Below, piece after piece: positions 1 to 6,972 of a stretch of DNA of 64,000 bases. The stretch lies in assembly GCF_021028995.1 (NCBI RefSeq), contig NZ_JAJJZG010000002.1, positions 226,468-290,467 of the forward strand, written 5' to 3'. The position numbers and the translations under genes are program-made. Each line of letters begins with the position of its first letter. Position 1 is the first letter of the stretch. Below the pieces are notes generated by a model. The model was not told the origin of the DNA. It did no database searches and worked only from the letters and a program-made list of their open reading frames with translations. Source of the stretch: Halobacterium sp. KA-4. GTDB lineage: Archaea; Halobacteriota; Halobacteria; Halobacteriales; Halobacteriaceae.

Positions 1-350
1 TCGCGCGCCTCCGCGAAGTCGCTCTCGGAGAGCCGGCGCTTCTTGAACAAGTCCAACAGCGACTCGAAGGCCTCCCGCTCCGGGAGGTCCTCGTCCAACT
101 CCTCGACGAACGCCACGAGGTCGTCCTGGAAGTCGATGTACGACTTGAAGTCCCCCGTGCCGGTCGCGTCGGCCTCGTACTGGTCGAACAGCCGTTCGAG
201 ACCGTCGAGAGCGTCCCGGATTTCACGGAGTCGAGCCTTGCCGACGTCCTCGACCGCTTCACGGGCGTCCTCGCGAGCGTCCCGAGCGGCTTCGAGGTCG
301 GCGACGAGGCCGGAGGGGTCGGTGGTGCGGGCGGCCTGCGCGTCGGGCAT
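1..350 (-). CDS. Coiled-coil haloarchaeal protein, 3' end outside the window
   Basis: Reverse-strand reading frame from an ATG at 350 that stays open to the left edge (about 116 codons visible). The visible part is rich in Ala, Glu, Asp and Arg with heptad-like spacing (for example DAREDAREAVEDVGKARL around residues 24-41), so a helical or coiled-coil protein is likely. It is strongly acidic, as expected for a halophile. It resembles a family of haloarchaeal coiled-coil proteins of unknown function (possibly DUF7118, from memory). No enzymatic motif is seen. The C-terminus is missing, so no function is assigned. Confidence 0.7.
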   Translation of the reverse strand, partial: MPDAQAARTTDPSGLVADLEAARDAREDAREAVEDVGKARLREIRDALDGLERLFDQYEADATGTGDFKSYIDFQDDLVAFVEELDEDLPEREAFESLLDLFKKRRLSESDFAEAR

Positions 351-443
351 TACGTGAATTGTGGGCGCTCGCGCTGATAGGCTTTCTGTGCGACGCATGG
401 CAGCATCGTGGAACACTGCGAATGGTTCAGACAGTGCCTCCTC

Positions 444-548
444 GAAAGCCCCGAGGCTGTAGACTCGGGAGGCTCGCTGTGCTCCTCGCTCACTGCGTTC
501 ACTGCGGTGCTTGCGTCGCCTGCCTTCGTCTACAGCCGTGCCCCTTTC
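444..548. repeat. Palindromic intergenic element, copy 1
   Basis: Sits in the 300-base gap between the coiled-coil gene and hisI, which otherwise holds no gene I can support. Its ends are inverted: GAAAG at 444 with GGCTGTAGA at 455-463 pairs with TCTACAGCC at 529-537 and CTTTC at 544-548. The interior carries GTGCTTGCGTCGC, the reverse complement of an interior word in the copy at 3469, so this copy lies in opposite orientation. Related copies are at 3469 and 25222. Confidence 0.65.
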
Positions 549-650
549 AATCCGCCCGTTGCCGGCTGACCAACCGGTCTAGGAAGGGCTTTCGAGGTCA
601 GCCAAGAAACAGTTGGAACGACGAATACGAGCAGAGAATCAAAGACGGAG

Positions 651-1016
651 TCAGTACACGTCGTCGGGGTCGAAGACCTGCTCGCCCACGACTTCCCCAT
701 CGAGCGTGCGGTGGAAGCAGGAGTGGTAGCCGGTGTGGCAAGCACCACCGGATTGGTGGACGCGATAGAGGAGCGCGTCGCCGTCGCAGTCCACGCGGAC
801 CTCCTCGATTTCCTGGGTGTGGCCGCTGGTCGCGCCTTTCTCCCAGAGTTCCTCGCGGGAGCGTGAGTAGTAGTGTGCGCGTCCGGTCTCGACGGTCTGC
901 TCGACGGCGTCGCGGTTGGCGTACGCGAGCATCACGACTTCCTCGGTCTCGACGTCCTGGGCGACGACCGCGACGAGGCCGTCGTCGCCGAAGTCGAGGT
1001 CTACCTCGAAGTCCAT
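651..1016 (-). CDS. hisI: Phosphoribosyl-AMP cyclohydrolase
   Basis: HisI, 121 aa, opens the purine ring of phosphoribosyl-AMP, the third step of histidine biosynthesis, in the cytoplasm. The family signature is clear: the [14 protein letters not shown] block (about residues 48-61), the metal-binding VDCDGDA segment (about 75-81) and the distal CHTGYHSC cysteine and histidine cluster near residue 92. Length matches stand-alone archaeal HisI without a fused HisE. It is monocistronic here; hisA and hisB lie 2-3 kb away on the other strand, so the pathway is scattered rather than in one operon. The ATG at 1016 gives the expected N-terminus. Confidence 0.95.
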   Translation of the reverse strand: MDFEVDLDFGDDGLVAVVAQDVETEEVVMLAYANRDAVEQTVETGRAHYYSRSREELWEKGATSGHTQEIEEVRVDCDGDALLYRVHQSGGACHTGYHSCFHRTLDGEVVGEQVFDPDDVY

Positions 1017-1058
1017 ACGGGAGCGACGGGGGCCGGCCGGTTAGCGGTTACGTCCCCG

Positions 1059-1997
1059 TCAGGCAGGCACGAGGCCGAGCGCGTCCATCACCCAGAAGAG
1101 TACGTCGCCGCCGGTGAGTGCGACCAGCAGGCCGACGAACAGCGGGATGATGAACGGGACGCCGGGCGTCACCCAGACTTCCTCGTTGTCGACGATGACG
1201 TCGAGGCCCTCGCGGAGGTCGGCGGGCGTGGTGCCGTACGCGGAGCTCTCGATGTCTTCGAGAAACGCGGCGGCGCCCCACGGGTCGCCGCTGCCGTCCG
1301 TGACGACCGCGCCGCCGGTCGGGTCGTTGGGGTCGTCGGGGAGCGTGTCGGGGTCACGGAGTTCCGGGTGTTCACGGAGGTCCGCGAGGTCGAGGCCGCG
1401 CCACCGGAGGTACATCCGGAGTGCGTCCAGGTCGAGGCCGTCCCGGGTGAAGCCATCGTGGGTTTCGAGGAGGCTGCCGTGGGTGTCCGTGAGTTCGGGG
1501 ACCGGGACGCGGCGGCCGACGAACATCACGACGGAGAACTCGCCGACGAGGGCGTTCCGGACGCCGAGCACGAGCGGGTACGCCAGCCCGAACAGGACGG
1601 TGTTCGTGAGAATCGTCAGCGAGAACACGCCGAGCGCGGTCTCCACGACCGGCAGGGAGTAGCCCAGCAGTTCGTAGGAGGGGTACGTCGGGAAGACGAC
1701 CGCGAGTGTCATGAACGCGCGGGCGTCGGCGCCGCCGAAGCCACCGATGTACCAGAACGCGTACGCGAGGGGGACGACGAACAGGAGACTAAACGCGACG
1801 CGGACCGCGAACGGCTGGAAGGCGTACGGCGTGCCGAGCGCGGCGTAGCCGTCCCAGACCAGGAGGACGGCACCGAGCAGGACGAGCGGCCCCCAGAGGT
1901 CGTTCGGGACGCGGCGCGTCCGCCAGTCCCGGAGCGCCGCCCAGCCCAGCGCCGGCACGACGAGCAACCGCAGGAGGTCGGGTATCGAGGCGTCCAC
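1059..1997 (-). CDS. pibD: Archaeal prepilin peptidase (A24 family, PibD/FlaK-type)
   Basis: 312 aa integral membrane aspartyl protease that removes the short signal peptide of class III preproteins (archaellins, adhesion pilins). The two catalytic aspartates are visible: D24 in RDWRTRRVPN after the first membrane segment, and D91 in the GGFGGAD motif (residues 85-91), the GxGD-type signature. Hydrophobic segments lie at about residues 7-22, 36-48, 63-82, 93-112 and 130-160, plus a C-terminal pair at about 280-308. A long hydrophilic acidic stretch (about residues 165-278) separates the last segments and makes the protein longer than the roughly 230-aa PibD of other archaea. It runs in the same direction as hisI, with a gap of about 40 bases. 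Confidence 0.88.
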   Translation of the reverse strand: MDASIPDLLRLLVVPALGWAALRDWRTRRVPNDLWGPLVLLGAVLLVWDGYAALGTPYAFQPFAVRVAFSLLFVVPLAYAFWYIGGFGGADARAFMTLAVVFPTYPSYELLGYSLPVVETALGVFSLTILTNTVLFGLAYPLVLGVRNALVGEFSVVMFVGRRVPVPELTDTHGSLLETHDGFTRDGLDLDALRMYLRWRGLDLADLREHPELRDPDTLPDDPNDPTGGAVVTDGSGDPWGAAAFLEDIESSAYGTTPADLREGLDVIVDNEEVWVTPGVPFIIPLFVGLLVALTGGDVLFWVMDALGLVPA

Positions 1998-2152
1998 TAC
2001 CGGGTGTCGGGGACGCCGCCGGCTTAGGTGTTGTCCTTACCCGGGGACGGCGGTCGCTACGGGGTACGCGTGGATACGGGAGAGAAGACACGCCGTCCTC
2101 GGCGGACGGCGGCTCGCAAAAATTCGGGGTCGGGAGCGACCCGTGTCGCGGC

Positions 2153-2542
2153 TTAGATGACGCGGTTCTGCAGGTAGTCGAGGTGCTTGGCGTTGTAGAC
2201 GATCTTGACTTCGTCGGCGGCCGGGGAGCCGATGCAGGTCAGGCGGACGTTCTTCTCTTCGACTTCCTCGTCGGAGAGAATCTGCTGCATGTCCATGTCG
2301 ATTTCGCCTTCCTTCACGATGGACGCGCAGTTCGCACACGCGCCGGCGCGGCACGAGAACGGCCAGTCGTAGCCCTGCGCCTCGGCGGCTTCGAGGATGT
2401 ACTCGCCCTCGGCAACGTCGAGCGTGCCGTAGTCCTCGTCGTCGAGGCCTGCGTCGGCAGCCTTCTCGAAGAGGTCGTCGTCGTCCATGTCCCAGCCCTG
2501 GTCGTCCAGAGTCTCGTAATTGAGGTATTCAACCGTCGGCAT
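2153..2542 (-). CDS. fer: Halophilic plant-type 2Fe-2S ferredoxin
   Basis: 129 aa soluble electron carrier of the halobacterial [2Fe-2S] type, used by 2-oxoacid:ferredoxin oxidoreductases. Cluster cysteines are C64, C69, C72 and C103 in [10 protein letters not shown] and LTCIGS. The N-terminal acidic insertion of about 30 residues ([20 protein letters not shown]) is typical of halophilic ferredoxins and forms an extra negatively charged domain. The start at 2542 ([10 protein letters not shown]) matches the known family N-terminus; the frame stays open upstream to 2773 but that part overlaps hisA on the other strand and is not credible. Divergently arranged with hisA. Confidence 0.95.
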   Translation of the reverse strand: MPTVEYLNYETLDDQGWDMDDDDLFEKAADAGLDDEDYGTLDVAEGEYILEAAEAQGYDWPFSCRAGACANCASIVKEGEIDMDMQQILSDEEVEEKNVRLTCIGSPAADEVKIVYNAKHLDYLQNRVI

Positions 2543-2657
2543 CGTTCGAACCGTTCGCAGTCCGCCGGCATAGTAGTTTTCGTTCTCGGCGAACGACGGG
2601 AATGGGTGCAACACCCCACGAACGTTCGATTTTCCGGGATTCGCCAGTGACGGGACG

Positions 2658-2665
2658 CTTTTAGG
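2658..2665 (+). promoter_or_regulatory. TATA-like box of hisA
   Basis: CTTTTAGG lies about 26 bases before the hisA ATG at 2688, the spacing expected for a leaderless haloarchaeal transcript. It sits in the 145-base gap between the divergent ferredoxin and hisA genes. Confidence 0.5.
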
Positions 2666-2687
2666 GGAGCCACCCCCACACGACGGT

Positions 2688-3410
2688 ATGGCGTTCGAGT
2701 CCTTCGAGGTCGTACCGGCGGTGGACATGCAGGACGGCGAGGTCGTCCAGCTCGTGCAGGGCGAGCGCGGCACCGAGCGGCGCTACGGCGACCCCGTGGA
2801 GGCCGCCCAGCGGTGGGTGTCGGCGGGCGCGCGGACGCTCCACCTCGTCGACCTCGACGGGGCGTTCGAGGGCGAGCGCGGGAACGCGGAAGCCGTCGAG
2901 CGCATCCTCGACGCGACGAGCGTGGACGTCCAGGTCGGCGGCGGCATCCGCAGCGTCGCGGACGCCACCGAACTCCTGGAGCGCGGCGTCGACCGCGTCA
3001 TCCTCGGCACCGCAGCCGTCGAGAACCCGGAAATCGTCGGCGAAATCAGCGCGGAGCACCCGGGCAGCGTGATGGTGAGCCTCGACGCGAAGGACGGCGA
3101 GGTCGTCGTCGAGGGCTGGACGGAGGGCACGGGCTTGGACCCTGCGGAGGCCGCCCAGCGCTACGCGGACCTGGGTGCGGGCTCGATTCTGTTCACGAAC
3201 GTCGACGTCGAGGGCCAGCAGGAGGGCGTCGAGACCGAGCCCGTCCAGCGGCTCGCCGACAGCGTCGACATCCCGGTCGTCGCGAGCGGCGGCGTCGCCG
3301 AAATCGACGACGTGCTCGCGCTCCGCGACGCGGGCGCGGCCGCCGTCGTCGTCGGCACCGCGCTCTACGAGGGGAACTTCACCCTCGAAGAAGCCAAGGA
3401 AGCCCTGTAG
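2688..3410 (+). CDS. hisA: ProFAR isomerase
   Basis: 240 aa (beta-alpha)8 enzyme that isomerises the aminoaldose ProFAR to the aminoketose PRFAR in histidine biosynthesis. Catalytic aspartates are D13 in [15 protein letters not shown] and D133 in VSLDAKDGE. Phosphate-binding glycine motifs GGGIRS (about 84-89) and [10 protein letters not shown] near residue 200 occupy the two half-barrels. The protein has the usual length. The start ATG directly follows a TATA-like box at leaderless spacing. It is not in an operon with hisB, being separated from it by a 255-base gap holding a palindromic repeat. Confidence 0.95.
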   Translation: MAFESFEVVPAVDMQDGEVVQLVQGERGTERRYGDPVEAAQRWVSAGARTLHLVDLDGAFEGERGNAEAVERILDATSVDVQVGGGIRSVADATELLERGVDRVILGTAAVENPEIVGEISAEHPGSVMVSLDAKDGEVVVEGWTEGTGLDPAEAAQRYADLGAGSILFTNVDVEGQQEGVETEPVQRLADSVDIPVVASGGVAEIDDVLALRDAGAAAVVVGTALYEGNFTLEEAKEAL

Positions 3411-3468
3411 TAGCGGATTCCGGACCATCGCGCGCTGTAGCAGACTACCCAACCGGTAGTGGGTGGAC

Positions 3469-3574
3469 TGAAAGGGGCCGACCGCTGGCGGTCACTCGCG
3501 ACGCAAGCACTGGACCGAGCGTAGCGAGGGAAGCGCGCAGCGAGCGAGTGGCCGCCAGCGGGAGGGGGCTTTCG
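3469..3574. repeat. Palindromic intergenic element, copy 2
   Basis: Long imperfect palindrome between hisA and hisB. The left arm starts TGAAAGGGG at 3469 and contains CCGCTGGCGGTCACTCGC (3482-3499); the right arm contains GCGAGTGGCCGCCAGCGG (3544-3561), pairing at 17 of 18 positions, and closes with GGGCTTTC near 3573. The loop holds GACGCAAGCAC followed by repeated AGCGAG-like words, shared with the copies at 444 (inverted) and 25222. Confidence 0.75.
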
Positions 3575-3664
3575 AGGAAGCGTCGACTACGTTCTTGCAG
3601 GTGTCTCGGTTGAGTCTATCTAGCAGGCGGAACGGCCTTGTAGACGGACGCCCACGCCCCGTAC

Positions 3665-4252
3665 ATGACCGACCGGACGGCCGCCGTGAGCCGCGAGACG
3701 GCGGAGACGGACATCGACGTGACGCTGGACGTGGACGGGGACGGCGACAGCACCGTGGACACCGGCGTGGGCTTTTTCGACCACATGCTGGAGTCGTTCG
3801 CGAAGCACGGACTGTTCGACGTGACCGTGCGCTGTGACGGCGATCTAGATATCGACGACCACCACACCGTCGAGGACGTGGGCATCGCCGTCGGGGAGGC
3901 GGTCGCGGAGGCGCTCGGGGAGAAGCGCGGCATCGAGCGGTTCGCGGACCGCCGCGTACCGCTGGACGAGGCAGTCGCGAGCGTCGTCGTGGACGTCTCG
4001 GGGCGGCCGCTGTACGAGTTCGAGGGCGAGTTCAGTCAGCCGTACGTCGGCGAGTTCACGAGCACGATGGCGGCGCACTTCTTCCGGTCGCTGGCGATGC
4101 ACGCGGGCTTGACGCTGCACTGCGAGGTGGAGGGGGAGAACGCCCACCACGAGATAGAGGCGCTATTCAAGGGCGTCGCGCGGGCGCTGGACGACGCGAC
4201 GCGCATCGACGAGCGGCGCTCCGGGACGCCGTCGACGAAAGGAGAACTGTAG
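3665..4252 (+). CDS. hisB: Imidazoleglycerol-phosphate dehydratase
   Basis: 195 aa manganese enzyme converting imidazoleglycerol phosphate to imidazoleacetol phosphate. Two copies of the metal-binding fold are visible: HHTVED at residues 66-71 and [10 protein letters not shown] starting near residue 161, with supporting [13 protein letters not shown] (about 38-49) and HAGLTLH. Length and layout match monofunctional archaeal HisB without the phosphatase domain of enterobacteria. The ATG at 3665 has a weak TATA-like CCTTGTAG about 27 bases before it. The following 50 bases separate it from a convergent zinc-ribbon gene. Confidence 0.95.
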   Translation: MTDRTAAVSRETAETDIDVTLDVDGDGDSTVDTGVGFFDHMLESFAKHGLFDVTVRCDGDLDIDDHHTVEDVGIAVGEAVAEALGEKRGIERFADRRVPLDEAVASVVVDVSGRPLYEFEGEFSQPYVGEFTSTMAAHFFRSLAMHAGLTLHCEVEGENAHHEIEALFKGVARALDDATRIDERRSGTPSTKGEL

Positions 4253-4308
4253 CAGCCGACGGCGAGTCGGTGTGCGCGGCCGGTGACGGGCGCGCTATCG
4301 CTATCGCA

Positions 4309-4605
4309 TTATTCGCGGAGGCACGCCGAGCAGCTGCCGGGCGTCGTCAGCGTGACGCGGTACTCGGTTTCGACCAGGCCGCTGCCGTTCTCGCTGGTGA
4401 CGATCGAGTCCCACTTCGGGAAGACGAAGTCCGGCTCGCCGCCACAGTCGAAGCAGACGGCCATCGAGCAGCCGCCCGGCTCCGCGTGGCCGTTCAGCCA
4501 GCTCGTCTCGCAGGCCACGCACAGGCCGCCCTCCACAGTACCGGAGGACCGCTTCACGGTGATTCGGTCGTAGTCGCCGCCGCGGCCGCATCGGAAACAT
4601 TCCAT
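4309..4605 (-). CDS. Small haloarchaeal zinc-ribbon protein
   Basis: 98 aa. Four short Cys pairs are visible: CFRC (3-6), CVAC (about 28-31), CFDC (about 51-54) and CSAC near the C-terminus, enough for two zinc knuckles. Small multi-Cys proteins like this are abundant in haloarchaea and usually have unknown roles in regulation or protein contacts. No catalytic motif is present. It starts at the ATG at 4605, immediately before the first Cys pair, and lies convergent to hisB. Confidence 0.8.
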   Translation of the reverse strand: MECFRCGRGGDYDRITVKRSSGTVEGGLCVACETSWLNGHAEPGGCSMAVCFDCGGEPDFVFPKWDSIVTSENGSGLVETEYRVTLTTPGSCSACLRE

Positions 4606-4696
4606 CGTGTGTATCTCGCTGGTCCCGGCGGAGCAGCGCTTCGAGTAGGACAGTGACGCAAGGGCTTATCAGTATTTGGGACGCCGCGACCGGTGC

Positions 4697-5272
4697 TCAG
4701 GTCGTCCGCAAGCCCGCAGGCGATTCCTCGAGGTCGCCGTTCTCGACGGCGGCCTCGACAACTTCGTCGAACTCGCGGCCGCCGAGGTCGTAGGCGTTCG
4801 TCGCAAGCGCGCGCAGGTCGTCGCGGGGCATCGCGCCGTCGCGGTTCTGGAGCAAGCGAATTACTTGCGCGTAGCCCGACGGCCGGCGCTTCGACTGCGT
4901 GCTACTGGTGTCGGCGTCGTCGACGTCCACCGTCTCCGCTGCTTCCGGTTCGTCCGCACTCCCGGATTCGATGACGATGCCGTCGTCCGCGGCGGGCTCG
5001 GCGGTCGAGTCGGCGGATTCGGCTGCAGCACGCTCGGCGTCGCCGTCGGTCCGCTCGGCAGATTCAGTCTCGAAGTCGCTCTCGGCTTTGGGAGCGGCGG
5101 CGGACGGGGAGCCCGCGGCGTCGAGCAGCGGGTCGACGACCGACTGGAGGGTCGCTCGGCAGTCCGTGCAGAGCGCGAGGCGTCGGGACTCGCCGGCGAC
5201 GGAGGCGGGCACGACCTCGTAGACGCCGTCGGCGGCGTCGCCACAGAAGTCACACGTGTCGAGTTGGCGCAT
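4697..5272 (-). CDS. Zinc-finger protein with disordered acidic linker and C-terminal helical domain
   Basis: 191 aa in three parts. Residues 1-50 contain CDFCGD and CTDCRA, a treble-clef-like zinc site. Residues about 55-135 are an acidic low-complexity linker rich in Glu, Asp, Ala and Ser. Residues about 140-191 (GYAQVIRLLQNRDGAMPRDD onward) look like a compact winged-helix-like domain. A DNA-contacting regulator is possible but is inference only. The frame is open far upstream on this strand, but that part overlaps the ACT-domain gene at 5360 and is a shadow; the start at 5272 puts the first Cys pair at residues 8-11. Confidence 0.75.
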   Translation of the reverse strand: MRQLDTCDFCGDAADGVYEVVPASVAGESRRLALCTDCRATLQSVVDPLLDAAGSPSAAAPKAESDFETESAERTDGDAERAAAESADSTAEPAADDGIVIESGSADEPEAAETVDVDDADTSSTQSKRRPSGYAQVIRLLQNRDGAMPRDDLRALATNAYDLGGREFDEVVEAAVENGDLEESPAGLRTT

Positions 5273-5359
5273 GCACGAGGCGACGAGGCGGGGCGGCAAA
5301 AGTCCTGCCGAGCGCCGCGCACCCACACCGTTTTGCCGGCCCGCCGCCTGCGTCGTCGT

Positions 5360-5863
5360 ATGTTCGAGGACATCATGCAGAAGTTCGCGGGCAGCCCCGG
5401 CCAGCAGGCCGTCATCCGGCTGCTGCTCGAACGGGGGTTCTCCGTGAACGACGACGGCCGCGTGGTCTCCGGCGACATCGAGATTCCGTACACGCAGGTC
5501 GCCGACGCCGCGGGCGTCGACCGCCGCGTCGTGGACTCGACGACGGAAGCAATCCTCGAGGACGACGAGTTGCGCCGCATCTTCCAGAACATCAGCCAGA
5601 TTCCGAGCCTGATGGACCTCGCGCCCGTCCTCGACTTGACCGTCGTCACGGTGGAGGTGCAGGACGCCGACGAGCCCGGCATCGTCGCCGAAGTGACGGG
5701 GCTGCTCGCCGAGCACGGCATCAGCATCCGGCAGACGATCAGCGAGGACCCCGAATTCACGGACGAGCCGCGGCTCTACCTCGTCACGGACGAGGACCTG
5801 CCCGGTGACGTGTTGACCGAACTGATGAACAAGCCGTTCGTGCGGTCGGTCGAACTCTCCTAG
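5360..5863 (+). CDS. ACT-domain amino-acid-binding regulator
   Basis: 167 aa. The first 95 residues form a helix-rich region (LLLERGFSVN, then a predicted HTH around VADAAGVDRRVVDSTTEAIL). Residues 96-167 are an ACT domain (VVTVEVQDADEPGIVAEVTG, then LAEHGISIRQTI), a fold that binds amino acids and controls metabolic enzymes or transcription. This matches the archaeal group annotated as regulator of amino acid metabolism containing an ACT domain (COG2150). The ATG at 5360 is the only start that gives the family N-terminus. It overlaps the convergent membrane-protein gene by four bases. Confidence 0.85.
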   Translation: MFEDIMQKFAGSPGQQAVIRLLLERGFSVNDDGRVVSGDIEIPYTQVADAAGVDRRVVDSTTEAILEDDELRRIFQNISQIPSLMDLAPVLDLTVVTVEVQDADEPGIVAEVTGLLAEHGISIRQTISEDPEFTDEPRLYLVTDEDLPGDVLTELMNKPFVRSVELS

Positions 5864-6150
5864 CGGTCGCCGACGACGCTCGCGATGACGAAGAGGTAGC
5901 CGATGGTCGTGAGCGCGTAGTTGACCGTCAGGAGGACGATGGCGTTCCGGAAGTCCTGGGAGAACGCCGACACCGTGGTGGCGATTGCGGCCGCGACGAT
6001 GATGGAGAAGCCCAGCGAGAGCAACAGCATCTCCCGGCGCTCGGTCTGGAGGTAGGCGTTCGCGGCGAGCGCCACCATCGCCAGCCCCGAGAGGGAGAGC
6101 GCGATGCTGAAGAGGACGTAGACGAGTTCCAGCGTCGTCAGCGCGGCCAT
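5860..6150 (-). CDS. Small three-helix haloarchaeal membrane protein (DUF7521-like)
   Basis: 96 aa with three hydrophobic helices at about residues 8-30, 42-62 and 70-92 and few charges. No catalytic or metal motif is seen. It resembles a haloarchaeal family often coded next to regulators (DUF7521-like, from memory). The start at 6150 was chosen because upstream sequence in frame is arginine-rich and lacks haloarchaeal composition. Its 3' end overlaps the ACT-domain gene convergently by four bases. Function unknown. Confidence 0.75.
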   Translation of the reverse strand: MAALTTLELVYVLFSIALSLSGLAMVALAANAYLQTERREMLLLSLGFSIIVAAAIATTVSAFSQDFRNAIVLLTVNYALTTIGYLFVIASVVGDR

Positions 6151-6296
6151 CGACGTTCTGTTGCGCGAGCGTACGCATAACCCTTTGGGAGCGCGGCGCT
6201 GGCCCGTACTTCGGGCGACACGCGACCGTGCGTCGCCCGGCAGACGCGGCGCGCGCAACCGCAAACGGGAACGTGCTCGCTCCCCGAGACGAGCAC

Positions 6297-6917
6297 GTGA
6301 CTGACGCGTACCGGACGCTCGCGGGCCGCGGTGAGGCCGACTTCGAGGTGCAGGGCTCGGAGTTTATCGGGTACGCCGCGCCCGCGCCCGCCGTCGAGGA
6401 CGCGGAGGCGTTCGTCGAGTCTGTCGAGCGCGAGCACGCTGACGCCACGCACAACGTGCCCGCGTACCGGGTGCGCGTGGAATCCGGCGGTCCCGGCGAC
6501 GGGTACATGCTCCGCGAGTACCAGTCCGACGACGGCGAGCCCACGGGCTCCGCGGGGAAGCCCGCGCTGAACGTCCTCCAGCAGCAGGACGTCGAGAACG
6601 CGGTGGTCGTCGTGACGCGGTACTACGGCGGCACGAACCTCGGCGTCGGCGGGCTCGCGCGAGCGTACTCGCGGGCCGCGAAGGAGGCCATCGAGGACGC
6701 CGGCGTCGTCGAGCAGCGGCCACAGGAGCGATTCACCGTCACCGTGGAGTACGACGACTCCGGCACCGTGCGGGGGATTCTGGAGAGCGCGGACTGCGAC
6801 TTCGACGCCGACTACGGCGAGGACGTGGCCTTCGACGTGACCGTCGCCAGCGAGGACGCCGGCGACCTCCGCGAGCGCATCCAGAGCGCGACCAGCGGGC
6901 GGGCGGCCGTCGAGTAG
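6297..6917 (+). CDS. IMPACT/YigZ family protein
   Basis: 206 aa from a GTG start. The N-terminal domain (about residues 1-125) carries the family signatures EFIGYAAP, DDGEPTGSAGKP and VVVVTRYYGGTNLGVGGLAR, and is followed by a YigZ C-terminal domain. The family (IMPACT in eukaryotes, YigZ in bacteria) is linked to translation control, but the archaeal role is not established. GTG 6297 was chosen because family members start with a (M)TDAYRTLA-like sequence just here; the earlier in-frame ATG at 6228 gives an arginine-rich N-terminus without family likeness. Confidence 0.9.
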   Translation: MTDAYRTLAGRGEADFEVQGSEFIGYAAPAPAVEDAEAFVESVEREHADATHNVPAYRVRVESGGPGDGYMLREYQSDDGEPTGSAGKPALNVLQQQDVENAVVVVTRYYGGTNLGVGGLARAYSRAAKEAIEDAGVVEQRPQERFTVTVEYDDSGTVRGILESADCDFDADYGEDVAFDVTVASEDAGDLRERIQSATSGRAAVE

Positions 6918-6972
6918 CCGGAAGACGTCGGGGAGCCAAACGCCTATGCGCGCGCCGGCAGTGGGTGCGGGC

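Noticed and set aside
359..1117. Open frame of about 250 codons on the plus strand over hisI
   Set aside because: Arg/Pro/Gly-rich product without haloarchaeal acidity; it mirrors hisI on the other strand and the palindromic repeat.
4697..6544. Long reverse frame of about 615 codons continuing upstream of the zinc-finger protein
   Set aside because: The part above 5272 is antisense to the ACT-domain and IMPACT genes and has no family likeness; GC-rich DNA keeps such frames open.
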